Assembly (NCBI RefSeq): GCF_000023705.1
Contig: NC_012968.1
Span: forward strand, 1,302,001 to 1,366,000
DNA from: Methylotenera mobilis JLW8
GTDB taxonomy: Bacteria; Pseudomonadota; Gammaproteobacteria; Burkholderiales; Methylophilaceae
DNA length: 64,000 nucleotides
Reading direction: 5' to 3'
In this document: positions 9,589 to 19,243 of the stretch, piece by piece
How the letters are laid out: each line of letters opens with the position of its first letter
Position numbering within the stretch: position 1 is the first letter of the stretch
Program-made: the position numbers and the translations under genes
Notes under the pieces: generated by a model
Told to the model about the DNA's origin: nothing
The model's input: the letters and a program-made list of their open reading frames with translations, nothing else
Databases searched by the model: none

Positions 9589-11388
9589 TTAATGCAGGGC
9601 GTAAACCAGCACTTCATCCCCAGCGGGGAAGCCAAAAATAGCATTACCGCCGGCAACTACAGCCACATACTGTACGCCATCAATCTCATAACTGATAGGC
9701 GGTGCATTCACGCCGGCAGTAGCTTTAGACTGCCAAACTTGCTGGCCCGTGCTGCTGTTATAGGCTTTAAAGTAACCATTGCCCTCACCCATAAACACCA
9801 AGCCGCCACGCGTTGCCAACAAGCCACCCATTAACGGCTGCTCGGTTTTTACTTGCCAGCGCATTTTGCCTGTGCTTAAGTTAATTGCAGATAGCACGCC
9901 CCAACGCGCATCATTGGTTGGCTCTGATGAAACGTATTGGATAGCAGGTAAATCACCCTTGGCTGGCTCTTCCACTAAGGTATATTTAATTGGTGCATGG
10001 ATGCCCGCCACATAACTGGTTTGGCTGCTTTCATCTAATGCACTAGGGCTCCAGTTTGAGCCGCCCAGAATGCCTGGATACAGCACAGTACCTTCTTTGC
10101 TAGCCTTGGCAAACATATTGTGTTGCGGTACAAACGCATCTGATTTCGCTAATAAAACACCGGTTTTTCTATCGTTGACGTAGTACCAGCCGGTTTTACC
10201 CGCTTGGCCAACGGCAGCAATTTTTTTACCGTTTTTCACATAGTCAAACAGCACTGGCGGGCTTGCTACATCGTAGCCCCAAACATCATGCGGCACTTGC
10301 TGATAATGCCATTTAATCTTGCCAGTTTCAGTGTTTAAGGCAACGAGAGATACCGTGTATAAATTATCACCTGGACGAGATACATCATTCATCTGCGGTG
10401 AAGGGTTACCTGTGCCAAAAAACAAAGTATTGGTTTTGGTATCAATCGCAGGTGTCGTCCAAGCCGAGCCGCCACCAAATTTCCAGGCATCTTGATGTGT
10501 CTTCAGATTTTCTTTTTCAGCGGCAATGTCACGATTGAGTTGCACACCATCTGAGGTGGTTTCAGCAAAAGCCCCCTCCCAGCCCTGAGATGGAATGGTA
10601 TCAAATTGCCAGACTTTAGCGCCGTTATGTACATCAAATGCAGCCATAAAACCAGAGCGACCATATTGACCACTCACCCCGACCACGGCGCCTAACGGTG
10701 CATCTATCCTAGGTTTATCAATGTGCAAGCCATAACCCACGCCAGTCACACCTACAATGACCTTGCCACGGTACACTACCGGTGCCATTGCGATACCAAT
10801 ACCAGTGCCGCCATATCTTTCTTTTTTGCTTTTAGCATCTGCCTTGCTGAGCAAGCCTGTGTTTTCAGTTAAAGCGGTATCTTCCGCCACATCAATGTCC
10901 CATAACTTAAGCCCGGACTTTGCATCCAGCGCGATAAGTCTAGCATCTACAGTACCGATAAACACTTTGCCATCGCTCACTGCCACACCGCGACTAGCCG
11001 GCCCGCAGCACATTTTCCAATCTGCTTTACGGTTGTGCTGATAACGCCAAATTTCCTTACCGGTTTTTGCATCCAGTGCGACAACGTGGTTATAAGGTAA
11101 GGCTACATACATCACCCCATTCTGCACGATTGGAGTAGCTTGGAAACTCGCAGATACGCCTGTTTTAAACGACCAGGCTAGCGATAGCTTATTGATATTT
11201 TGCGTGTTAATTTGCGTGAGAGGTGATAAACGCTGGTTGGTGTAATCTCTGCCATGTAGCGGCCAATCCTTTTCTGTAGAGGCTGTATGCTGATTACCTA
11301 AGCCAGAACATGCAGACATTGTAACTGTGGCAACCACTAGTAGCGGACTTAACCGCCCCAAACTCAATTGCTTATACATGAAAAACAT
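9589..11388 (-). CDS. PQQ-type quinoprotein dehydrogenase, lipoprotein-like, atypical metal site
   Basis: 599 residues forming a PQQ-dehydrogenase beta-propeller with repeats such as VVALDAKTGKEIWRYQ and GLVFMGEGNGYFKAY. The vicinal cysteine pair of alcohol dehydrogenases is present (Cys127-Cys128 in MCCGPASRG). The N-terminus is an export signal ending MSAC (Cys27), possibly a lipobox. Against methanol/ethanol dehydrogenases, the usual metal ligand Glu (GGEYG) appears as Gln241 (SGQYG), the Asn ligand region GTGNPSP is kept (Asn328), and the catalytic WD is Trp370-Gly371, with Asp373 two residues on. Oxidation of an alcohol or aldehyde in the periplasm is the family role; the substrate cannot be read here. 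Start ATG 11388 follows AAAGGATG. No cytochrome is encoded nearby. Confidence 0.8.
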   Translation of the reverse strand: MFFMYKQLSLGRLSPLLVVATVTMSACSGLGNQHTASTEKDWPLHGRDYTNQRLSPLTQINTQNINKLSLAWSFKTGVSASFQATPIVQNGVMYVALPYNHVVALDAKTGKEIWRYQHNRKADWKMCCGPASRGVAVSDGKVFIGTVDARLIALDAKSGLKLWDIDVAEDTALTENTGLLSKADAKSKKERYGGTGIGIAMAPVVYRGKVIVGVTGVGYGLHIDKPRIDAPLGAVVGVSGQYGRSGFMAAFDVHNGAKVWQFDTIPSQGWEGAFAETTSDGVQLNRDIAAEKENLKTHQDAWKFGGGSAWTTPAIDTKTNTLFFGTGNPSPQMNDVSRPGDNLYTVSLVALNTETGKIKWHYQQVPHDVWGYDVASPPVLFDYVKNGKKIAAVGQAGKTGWYYVNDRKTGVLLAKSDAFVPQHNMFAKASKEGTVLYPGILGGSNWSPSALDESSQTSYVAGIHAPIKYTLVEEPAKGDLPAIQYVSSEPTNDARWGVLSAINLSTGKMRWQVKTEQPLMGGLLATRGGLVFMGEGNGYFKAYNSSTGQQVWQSKATAGVNAPPISYEIDGVQYVAVVAGGNAIFGFPAGDEVLVYALH

Positions 11389-11424
11389 CCTTTTATTTAG
11401 CCTAAATTGGCAAGACTTAATTAA

Positions 11425-11453
11425 AGTATACAGATGTGTATAGTTTTTGCCAA
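11425..11453 (-). promoter_or_regulatory. Sigma70-type promoter of the PQQ dehydrogenase with internal dyad
   Basis: On the minus strand TTGGCA (11453-11448) and TATACT (11430-11425) are separated by exactly 17 bp, each matching consensus at five of six positions. It lies 37 bp upstream of the dehydrogenase ATG. A 6-bp dyad TATACA-gatg-TGTATA (11427-11442) covers the spacer and most of the -10 box, a plausible operator position. Confidence 0.6.
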
Positions 11454-11585
11454 CGAGCTGTACGGCTAATTACCTTATCTCTGCCAATTCACCAATATAG
11501 CGCTATACTCACCGACAGGGAGCATCAAATGCTGTACTGTAATTTATATAAGCCATTTAACCAAAGTATTGCATAAGGGGTTTGC

Positions 11586-12173
11586 ATGAACGAGCGGATT
11601 CAACAATTACTTAACCAAATTACCGAGCTTGAAGATGATTTACGTACCGCATTAAATGAACAGCAATCCACCATATTTTTTCAAATCAAAGGCAAGCGCG
11701 TTGAGTTTGAAAAGTCAATGAAAGATACCCACAAACGGCTTAAAAGAAACTTTTTCACTTGGCTAGTCACCAACCGCCCACAAAACCTGATTACCGGGCC
11801 TATCATCTACGCCATGATCATTCCCTTAGTGATTACTGATATTTTCATCACGTTTTATCAGTTCACGTGCTTTCCCATTTACGGCATCAAGAAAGTACGC
11901 AGGGCTGATTACATCATTTACGATAGACAGCAACTGCACTACCTAAATTTCATTGAAAAATTTCATTGCACTTACTGCGCTTATGGCAGCGGTATGATTG
12001 CATACATCAGTGAAATCGTGGCTCGCACAGAACAGTACTTTTGTCCGATTAAGCATGCCAGAAAGATACTGGGCACGCACTCACGCTATGCGCGCTTTAT
12101 TGATTATGGGGATGCTGAGCATTATCAGGAAAGACTTGAAGAATACAGACGTGCGCTGAATAAAGAAAAGTAA
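11586..12173 (+). CDS. Unrecognised 195-residue membrane protein
   Basis: I do not recognise this protein. The N-terminal 50 residues are a charged, probably coiled-coil region (ELEDDLRTALNEQQ ... EFEKSMKDTHKRLKRN). A hydrophobic segment at about 75-105 (GPIIYAMIIPLVITDIFITFYQFTCFPIYGI) may form one long or two short membrane helices. The C-terminal part is soluble and aromatic, with several cysteines, including FHCTYCAYGSG near residue 124 and YFCPIKHARK. The CxxC plus a later Cys and His could bind metal, but this is a guess. It stands alone, with AAGGGG 5 bp before the ATG as ribosome-binding site, and a TATACT hexamer at 11504-11509 may be its -10 box. Confidence 0.75.
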   Translation: MNERIQQLLNQITELEDDLRTALNEQQSTIFFQIKGKRVEFEKSMKDTHKRLKRNFFTWLVTNRPQNLITGPIIYAMIIPLVITDIFITFYQFTCFPIYGIKKVRRADYIIYDRQQLHYLNFIEKFHCTYCAYGSGMIAYISEIVARTEQYFCPIKHARKILGTHSRYARFIDYGDAEHYQERLEEYRRALNKEK

Positions 12174-12271
12174 ATTAATCACATAATTTAAACAGAAAGC
12201 ACCGCAGCACTAGCGGATTAGACACGATGTTTAATTCGCTTAATAATTAATGCAATGAGTAATTAATTTAT

Positions 12272-13216
12272 TCAGTTATTGCGGTAATTAGTACCGAAAA
12301 ACTCCATCATTAAGAAGTCTTCCAAACCGGCATTGTCTTCTAACCGAGCAGACTGCGTGACCGAGCGTGCAAGTCGACGAGACTCCCAAGTAAAATCACC
12401 TTGATAATGCTCACGAATTAACGCAATCATCCGTTTTATTATCATCAAGCGAATATCCTGGCCGCTGCCAGCCTCTACTTCAAAGTACTGTAGTTTGGCG
12501 TTGCTATAGTCATTAGTCCAGCCTTTAAAGGCAAAAGTCGCGTGACGTGAGCTTTTGCTAGTAATCTCAAAAATACCATTGGTACCGCTTTTAAAGTTGT
12601 TTTTAATACGTTCATCACGCATTTGCTCTGCACTAGGTCCGCGCTCCTTGGCAATTGCCTCCGCATTTTGCCGCGCTGCGTCGTACTCAGTGCCCTGCCT
12701 GCTGGCCTGTACCGCTTTCATATAGGAAGCCATATCCGGAAACTTACTTGGGTCTAGCTTATTTTCCTGCACCGGCGGTGGAGGCAATGTAGGTGTATCA
12801 GGCACTTTTAGGCTGGAATCAGCCTTGGTGGTTGGTACATTAATAATGGGTTTATGCTTTTCTGGCTTAATTGGCGGCGTTTTCTTAACGGGCTTTGCTA
12901 TAGTCTCGTTTTTTGGCGGTTCGATTTTGGGCTGAGGTGCAACCGCTGGCTTTTGTGGAGGAGCCAAACTAACCTCAATGCTACTGGCTGGGCTGGCTGG
13001 TGGCTGATCAAACTCAACTTTGGGCGCAAAAAAGAAAATTCCCAAATGCACCAAGATTGAAATAATAATCGCGAGCAAGGTGTTACGGCTGACGTTCACA
13101 CGTATCAGCGGTTCGCTAACAGGCTTGAATTTAAGCGCTCGCGCTAAAAACTCATCAAAGTTTTCTTCGACATGATTGCTATCAACTTGGCTGCTATTGG
13201 TTTGATTTAGGTACAT
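12272..13216 (-). CDS. TonB-like Pro-rich membrane-anchored protein without a TonB C-terminal domain
   Basis: 314 residues. A cytoplasmic N-terminus of about 45 residues is followed by one membrane span (TLLAIIISILVHLGIFFFA, about 47-65) whose SxxxH-like pattern recalls TonB. Then come a long Pro/Lys-rich periplasmic spacer (about 70-150) and an unusual folded domain at about 160-314 (ASYMKAVQASRQ ... LMIIKRMIALIREHYQGDFTW ... LEDFLMMEFFG). That end does not show the YP motif of TonB C-terminal domains. It may be an envelope-spanning force transducer or scaffold, but the function is unknown. It begins 18 bp after the hrpA stop on the same strand, so the two genes are probably cotranscribed. 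Confidence 0.75.
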   Translation of the reverse strand: MYLNQTNSSQVDSNHVEENFDEFLARALKFKPVSEPLIRVNVSRNTLLAIIISILVHLGIFFFAPKVEFDQPPASPASSIEVSLAPPQKPAVAPQPKIEPPKNETIAKPVKKTPPIKPEKHKPIINVPTTKADSSLKVPDTPTLPPPPVQENKLDPSKFPDMASYMKAVQASRQGTEYDAARQNAEAIAKERGPSAEQMRDERIKNNFKSGTNGIFEITSKSSRHATFAFKGWTNDYSNAKLQYFEVEAGSGQDIRLMIIKRMIALIREHYQGDFTWESRRLARSVTQSARLEDNAGLEDFLMMEFFGTNYRNN

Positions 13217-13234
13217 GAGATAGGTAAAAGAGCG

Positions 13235-16200
13235 TTAAAAGCGCATATCTGCCCAAGTTTTTTCCAGACGCTTAAGCGATACGGGAAACGGTGTTTTAAG
13301 TTCTTGCGCAAACAAAGACACTCGTAGCTCTTCAATTAACCATCTAAAATCCTGCAAGTGCTGCGGGATGTCTAAATGTGCGGCATGCAAAGCGCTCACC
13401 TTATCCTGCCACTTCTGCCAAACCAAGCCCACACTTGCAGCATTTTTACCATCACGGTCTGGGTTAGCCGGGTGCTTCTCAATACGCAATCTGAGTGCCT
13501 TTAAATAGCGCGGAATATGCTGCAATTGCTCCCAAGGTGTTTGGTGAAAACAACCCTTATATACTAACAAACCAATTTGCTGCTCTAAATCACGCTTTAA
13601 CCTATTGGCTGCGGCGCCCATTTGACCTTGCTTCTGCACCAACAACTGGTACTCAGTGGCAATAGCCTGTGCTTGCCGCGCTACTGCTTGCGTTACGGCA
13701 GGCAAGCGTGTTCTGGCGCGTTGTTTTAGCACCATAAACTCGGCATTGGTGCGCGGCAACTCATCTTCACCAATAAAGGCACGGTCTGCGATTGCTAGAA
13801 TCATGTCCTCACGCAAATCATCGGCCTGCATCACATTACGTAAAACTAGCGCGTATTGATTAAAGTTTGGCAGACTTTTTTCCAACTGTTTCATCTGCTC
13901 TTTTAATTCGAATCGCATCAAACGGCACACACCTCTACGATGGCTAAGCGCAGCCTCACGCTCCGTATCAAACAGCTTCACGGCGATACTGTCATGCGCA
14001 TCTTCCAGTGCTGGATAGCCTGTGACTTTGAGGCCATCACGTTCGAAACTAAGCGTTTGTGGTAAGTCGCCAAAGTCCCATTGTTTTAAACCCGTTTTTT
14101 CAATATCTGGCGAAGTGTTTCTAAAAGTAAGCTGTGCAGCCGACCCCAGTTGTTTTTTCAGGGCATTCCAGTCACGCCCCATGGCCAGTTCCCTACCGCT
14201 ATCATCCAGCACGCTGAAGTTCATTAGATGGTGCGGCGGTATATCGCTCAGGTCCCAATCTTCTTTACTAATTTTAAGCGTGGTTTTACGCTGTATGTAT
14301 GAAGCTAATGCGTCTAGCATGGGCTGAGAAAATTGCTCGTTCACATCATCTAAAAAGCCGGTAACGAACTCTGGCACAGGAACACACACTCGCCTGAATG
14401 TTTTAGGCAACGCTTTAATCAAATAGGTGATTTTCTCGCGCAGCATGCCCGGCACTAGCCATTCGGTTTGCACTGGGTTTAACTGATTCAACAAGGCAAG
14501 CGGTACCGTGGCGGTCACGCCGTCCAGCACGTGCCCCGGCTCAAAACGATACTTCAAATTGGTTTCAACCCCATCTAACATGACTTTCTCAGGAAACTGC
14601 ACTGCGGTAATGGCATCTGCACCATGGCGCATTAAGTCATCACGCGTCAGATACAACAGCCTTGGCGATACTTTTTCCGCATCGGTGCGCCACTTTTCAA
14701 AACTGGCGGCATTAAAAATATCAGCAGGTATTTTGGCATCATAAAAAGCAAAAAGTTTATGCTCATCCACCAATACGTCTTGGCGGCGCGCTTTATGTTC
14801 CAGCTCTTCAACCTCGGCAATCAAGCGCTCATTCGCGCTAAAAAAGGCCGCTTTGGTATCAAACTCGCCATTGGCCAATGCTTCGCGGATAAATATCTCA
14901 CGGGACTCTACCGCGTTAATCGGGCCATAGTGCACACGACGCTTGGGGATAATGGTCAGGCCATACAGGCTCACACGCTCCCAAGCGTTAACCATACCCA
15001 TTTTTCTATCCCAGCGCGGGTCTGAATAATGGCTGTCGGTGAGGCCTCTGGCAAGCGGTTCTATCCAGTCTGGCTCAATCTTAGCCACACCACGTGCGTA
15101 CAGTTTAGAAGTATCGACCAACTCGGCTGCCATCACCCATTTTGGACGAGTTTTCTTAAGTGTAGAGCCTGGCGCCACATGGAAGCGGATACCGCGTGCA
15201 CCCGCGTAAGAATCACTATCACCATCTTTAAAACCAATATTGCCTAATAACCCAGCCAGTAGCGCTTTATGGATTTGCTCAAAGTTCGCTTCTTGTTCAT
15301 TCAGCTTAAATTCCATCTCTAAAACGATATCTAGCAACTGCCCGTGTAACTCACGCCATTCCTTCAAACGTAAGAATGATAAAAAGTTGCTATGGCACTG
15401 GTTAAGTAAGTCTTTATTAGATTTTTTAGTTTTAAGCGCATTATCGAAGAAATCCCACAGCTTGAGATAGCTCATAAAATCTGAGCCTTCACCTGCAAAC
15501 TTGGCATGTGCATTATCGGCGGCTTCACGCTTATCCATGGGACGTTCACGTGGGTCTTGTATGCTGAGCACACTGGCAATAATCAATATTTCTCTTAAGC
15601 AATGCTCACGCTTGGCGGCAAGTATCATGCGCCCCACACGCGGGTCTAACGGCAGTTTGGCTAATTGCAAGCCAGTATCGGTAATTTGGCGACGTGCATC
15701 TACCGCGCCCAGCTCTTGTAATAACAGGTAACCATCAGCGATTAAACGTGATGAAGGTGCCTCGATAAACGGAAACTCGGTAACATCACCCAAACGCAGT
15801 GCGGCCATGCGTAAAATGACCGCGGCTAACGAGCTACGTAAGATTTCCGGCTCAGTAAACTCTGGTCGACCATTAAAATCTTGCTCAGAATATAGACGCA
15901 CACAGATACCATTTGAAACCCGGCCGCAGCGCCCTGCTCGCTGCTTGGCAGCTGCCTGGCTAATCTTCTCAATTTGCAGTTGCTCAACCTTGGCGCGGGT
16001 ACTATAGCGGTTCACCCGCGCTAAACCTGCATCAATCACGTATTTAATGCCAGGCACGGTGAGCGAGGTTTCGGCCACATTGGTTGCCAGCACAATGCGT
16101 CTGCTGCTATGGCTTCTAAATATCTTCTGCTGATCTTCAATACTTAAACGGGCAAACAGCGGCAGTACTTCTATATGCTTAAGCTTGGCGGAGCGGCCTT

Positions 16201-17320
16201 GATATTTGCGCAAATGGTCTGCTACATCACGGATCTCACGCTCGCCGGGTAAAAACACCAGAATATCGCCATCACCTTGGCGTAATAAATCATCGGCCGC
16301 ATCTAAAATAGCCTCTTCAATCGCCTCTTCTTCATCATCTTCTTCCAGCCAGCGTGCTTCTGTTTTGGCTTTGCGTGCAATGCCAAAAATAGTGTCATCA
16401 TCCAGATCAAATTGTGCGTTCTCTGCTTCAGCCACTTCACGCGCACGGAAGCCAGCTGCGCCCAAAGGACGATAGCGAATCTCTACCGGGAAGGTACGCC
16501 CGGAAACTTCAATCACGGGGGCGCCATTAAAGTGCTGTGAAAAGCGATCAGCATCAATGGTAGCTGAGGTGACAATCACTTTTAAATCAGGGCGTTTAGG
16601 TAACAGCTGTTTGAGGTAACCCAGCAGAAAGTCGATGTTGAGACTACGTTCGTGCGCCTCATCAATAATGATAGTGTCGTAAGCGTTGAGAAACTTATCG
16701 CCCTGGGTTTCCGCCAGCAAAATACCATCAGTCATCAGCTTCACGTAGCTGGATTCAGATAGCTTATCGTTAAACCTAACCTTGTAGCCCACCGCTTCGC
16801 CTAACGGCGTTTTAAGCTCTTGGGCGATGCGGCTAGCGACCGATCTTGCAGCAATACGCCGCGGCTGGGTATGACCGATAAACCCAGAAACGCCGCGCCC
16901 TAGCTCTAAACAAATCTTGGGTAACTGTGTGGTTTTACCTGATCCGGTTTCGCCGCATACAATCACCACTTGGTGTTTGCTGATGGCGGTGGCGATTTCC
17001 TCCCGTTTTCCGCTTACAGGCAAATCTAACGGATATTCTGGCTTAGGCAGTTGTGCTAAACGCAATTGGTACTTTTGCTGTGAAGTGTGCATTTTTTGCA
17101 CTACTTCATTCACCATGCGCTGCACCTTGGCTAATGACCTTTCATCTGCAAGTTTTTGCAGTGTTTTGATCTCTTGCATTTTGCGGCGTAATGCATGCCT
17201 ATCAGCCAGCATGCAGCTATTTAGGGCGTGTTCAAAGTTAGTGGGAATTAAATTATCAGGTTTACTCACGTTCATAGGCGCAAATTTTAACATGCCATGC
17301 TGTTCTACTTTAATAATCAT
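13235..17320 (-). CDS. hrpA: ATP-dependent RNA helicase HrpA
   Basis: 1361 residues, close to the 1300-residue length usual for HrpA. Motif I is GETGSGKT (123-130) and motif II is DEAH (220-223), with SAT and QRAGRCGR further on. The helicase-associated, OB-fold and long DUF3418-type C-terminal regions follow. HrpA proteins are DEAH-box RNA helicases that work on mRNA and stalled ribosomes. The exact start is uncertain: Met1, Met10 and Met16 are all possible, and MNVSKPDNLIPTNF from Met16 (17275) looks most like a natural beginning. Acidic insertions lie between the helicase lobes (about 300-345: DLDDDT, EEDDEEEAIEE), as in other proteobacterial homologues. Confidence 0.93.
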   Translation of the reverse strand: MIIKVEQHGMLKFAPMNVSKPDNLIPTNFEHALNSCMLADRHALRRKMQEIKTLQKLADERSLAKVQRMVNEVVQKMHTSQQKYQLRLAQLPKPEYPLDLPVSGKREEIATAISKHQVVIVCGETGSGKTTQLPKICLELGRGVSGFIGHTQPRRIAARSVASRIAQELKTPLGEAVGYKVRFNDKLSESSYVKLMTDGILLAETQGDKFLNAYDTIIIDEAHERSLNIDFLLGYLKQLLPKRPDLKVIVTSATIDADRFSQHFNGAPVIEVSGRTFPVEIRYRPLGAAGFRAREVAEAENAQFDLDDDTIFGIARKAKTEARWLEEDDEEEAIEEAILDAADDLLRQGDGDILVFLPGEREIRDVADHLRKYQGRSAKLKHIEVLPLFARLSIEDQQKIFRSHSSRRIVLATNVAETSLTVPGIKYVIDAGLARVNRYSTRAKVEQLQIEKISQAAAKQRAGRCGRVSNGICVRLYSEQDFNGRPEFTEPEILRSSLAAVILRMAALRLGDVTEFPFIEAPSSRLIADGYLLLQELGAVDARRQITDTGLQLAKLPLDPRVGRMILAAKREHCLREILIIASVLSIQDPRERPMDKREAADNAHAKFAGEGSDFMSYLKLWDFFDNALKTKKSNKDLLNQCHSNFLSFLRLKEWRELHGQLLDIVLEMEFKLNEQEANFEQIHKALLAGLLGNIGFKDGDSDSYAGARGIRFHVAPGSTLKKTRPKWVMAAELVDTSKLYARGVAKIEPDWIEPLARGLTDSHYSDPRWDRKMGMVNAWERVSLYGLTIIPKRRVHYGPINAVESREIFIREALANGEFDTKAAFFSANERLIAEVEELEHKARRQDVLVDEHKLFAFYDAKIPADIFNAASFEKWRTDAEKVSPRLLYLTRDDLMRHGADAITAVQFPEKVMLDGVETNLKYRFEPGHVLDGVTATVPLALLNQLNPVQTEWLVPGMLREKITYLIKALPKTFRRVCVPVPEFVTGFLDDVNEQFSQPMLDALASYIQRKTTLKISKEDWDLSDIPPHHLMNFSVLDDSGRELAMGRDWNALKKQLGSAAQLTFRNTSPDIEKTGLKQWDFGDLPQTLSFERDGLKVTGYPALEDAHDSIAVKLFDTEREAALSHRRGVCRLMRFELKEQMKQLEKSLPNFNQYALVLRNVMQADDLREDMILAIADRAFIGEDELPRTNAEFMVLKQRARTRLPAVTQAVARQAQAIATEYQLLVQKQGQMGAAANRLKRDLEQQIGLLVYKGCFHQTPWEQLQHIPRYLKALRLRIEKHPANPDRDGKNAASVGLVWQKWQDKVSALHAAHLDIPQHLQDFRWLIEELRVSLFAQELKTPFPVSLKRLEKTWADMRF

Positions 17321-17452
17321 ACAAAAGCATTTGTAAATGACACTTAATTTACAAAGAGTGCTAACGATTTGACTTACATCAAGCTGCTTTTATAGTAAAT
17401 AAAATACCGTAGCCCATAGTAATTAGATTATTTGAATTAGGCGCGGTAACCA

Positions 17453-19228
17453 ATGCCCGTAGAAAAATTAGCATCATCAGCCGTATTATATTTCTCTAGG
17501 GCTGGCAATATGTTGAATGAAAGGCTTTGCTCAAGGCTGTCATTCAAACACCCCAGATTTATCGTTTTTAATATCATGCTGTCATTGGGAATGCTCATCA
17601 TTTCCTCAGCGGCAATGCTCACGAGTACAGAGCAAAGCAAAATCTCTGCTCATACATTAGAACAAACCTACCAGTTACTGAATCTATCTAAAAACCTACA
17701 AAGTGGATTTTATGACCACAAATCCCTAATCAACCAGTATCTACACAACCCAACCCCCAGCCTTCTAGAAAACTTGCAGTCAGTACGCTCCAATGTGTTC
17801 GAGTCACTGTCCACTATAAAAAAAATGACGGGCGAAAACATTGAAATGCAACGCCAGATTAGTAGTGTCGAAGAAGTTTTCAGAGAGTCCATTGAGGAGT
17901 CTGAGTCTATTTTACCGACTAAAGGCGGCTTAGTAATCGTTGGCCCCAGTATTTCTATCATTACCGAAGGAAACATCAATCATCTCACTAATTTATTGAC
18001 TTCAAAACTACATACCTTTGATATCACCGTGCAAAACAGATCAAATGAGCGTCAGAAGTTTGCCTCTCTTAAAGTTGGTCTAGCGCAAACAGTAATGCTA
18101 GTTAGCTTGCTGATTGGTATTGGCATTCTGTTTTACACACTAAAAACCTTGCGTGATGAAATGACCAAACGCATTGAAACAGAAAATAGATGGCGATTTG
18201 CAATTGAGGGAACAAGTGACGGCGTTTGGGATTGGAACCTAGAAACCAATAAAACGTATTATTCAAGCAAATGGGCAGAGATCCATGGTTTAAGCAATAA
18301 GATTATCAATAATGATATGGACACTTGGGAGAGCAACATCCATCCTGAAGATAAGACGCGCGTTTTTTCAAGTGTACTTGATTACTTAAACAGTAAAACA
18401 AAAACATACAGCAGTGAGCATCGTATTATTGATGAACACGGAAACATCAAATGGATACTTGAGCAAGGGGTAGCTGTTGCTCGTAACGCAGCTGGAGAGC
18501 CCACACGGATTATTGGTGTGCTAAGAGATACAACAGAACATCAACTATCCAGACACGCGCTGCAGGACAGTGAATCACGCCTTAGAGGATTACTTACAGC
18601 AATTCCAGATTTGGTTTGGTTGAAAAGCCCTGACGGTATATACCTCACTTGCAACTCTCGCTTTGAGAAGTTTTTTGGTAAGAAAGAATCTGAGATTGTC
18701 GGGAAAACTGACTACGATTTTGTAGATACTGCGCTTGCCGAATCTTTTAGAAATAACGACAGAAAAGCGATGGAAAGTAGTGTGCCGTGCATTAATGAAG
18801 AGTGGATTACATTTGCAGATGACGGACATGTTGAGTTATTAGAAACCACAAAGACTGCAATCTACGATGAACAAGGCAACGTTACAGGTGTTCTTGGCAT
18901 TAGCCACAACATTACTGAACGTAAAAGTATAGAAAATGAGCTGAAAATTTCAGCATATGTATTTGAAGCGCAAGAAGGAATGATGGTCACTGACTCAAAA
19001 AATGTAATTCTTCGTGTCAACCATGCATTTACCTCTATTACTGGTTATCTTGCTGAAGAGGTCATTGGCAAAAACCCCCGCATACTTAGCTCCAGTAAAG
19101 GTGATGCCAATTTTTATAATGCCATGTGGGAAAGTATTGCCAATAAAGGTTCATGGAGTGGGGAAATATGGAATCGTCGTAAAAATGGTGAAATTTACCC
19201 AGAATACCTCACGATTACTGCAGTATAA
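17453..19228 (+). CDS. N-terminal half of a split sensor: two-span membrane sensor with three PAS domains, ending at a premature stop
   Basis: 591 residues to TAA 19226-19228. Two membrane spans (about 38-60 and 205-228) enclose a helical periplasmic sensor region. Three PAS domains follow at about 245-370, 380-495 and 500-591. The third is cut within its last strand, at EIYPEYLTITAV. The same reading frame continues after the stop as DQHGTVTNYVATMADIT, the normal end of that PAS domain, and then enters GGDEF and EAL domains (next entry). One base change from CAA, GAA or AAA would explain the stop. The start may be ATG 17453 or ATG 17510 (MLNERLC, with AGGG 8 bp before). The half alone lacks an output domain and probably could not signal by c-di-GMP. 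Confidence 0.8.
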   Translation: MPVEKLASSAVLYFSRAGNMLNERLCSRLSFKHPRFIVFNIMLSLGMLIISSAAMLTSTEQSKISAHTLEQTYQLLNLSKNLQSGFYDHKSLINQYLHNPTPSLLENLQSVRSNVFESLSTIKKMTGENIEMQRQISSVEEVFRESIEESESILPTKGGLVIVGPSISIITEGNINHLTNLLTSKLHTFDITVQNRSNERQKFASLKVGLAQTVMLVSLLIGIGILFYTLKTLRDEMTKRIETENRWRFAIEGTSDGVWDWNLETNKTYYSSKWAEIHGLSNKIINNDMDTWESNIHPEDKTRVFSSVLDYLNSKTKTYSSEHRIIDEHGNIKWILEQGVAVARNAAGEPTRIIGVLRDTTEHQLSRHALQDSESRLRGLLTAIPDLVWLKSPDGIYLTCNSRFEKFFGKKESEIVGKTDYDFVDTALAESFRNNDRKAMESSVPCINEEWITFADDGHVELLETTKTAIYDEQGNVTGVLGISHNITERKSIENELKISAYVFEAQEGMMVTDSKNVILRVNHAFTSITGYLAEEVIGKNPRILSSSKGDANFYNAMWESIANKGSWSGEIWNRRKNGEIYPEYLTITAV

Positions 19229-19243
19229 GACCAGCATGGCACG

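Noticed and set aside
13656-17336. Many open frames on the plus strand across hrpA
   Set aside because: They are antisense to a full-length, motif-complete helicase gene and lack ribosome-binding sites or recognisable domains.
19226-19228. Recoding of the stop (selenocysteine or pyrrolysine)
   Set aside because: TAA is not used for either; selenocysteine needs UGA and a SECIS, pyrrolysine needs UAG. A point mutation, error or low-level readthrough is simpler.
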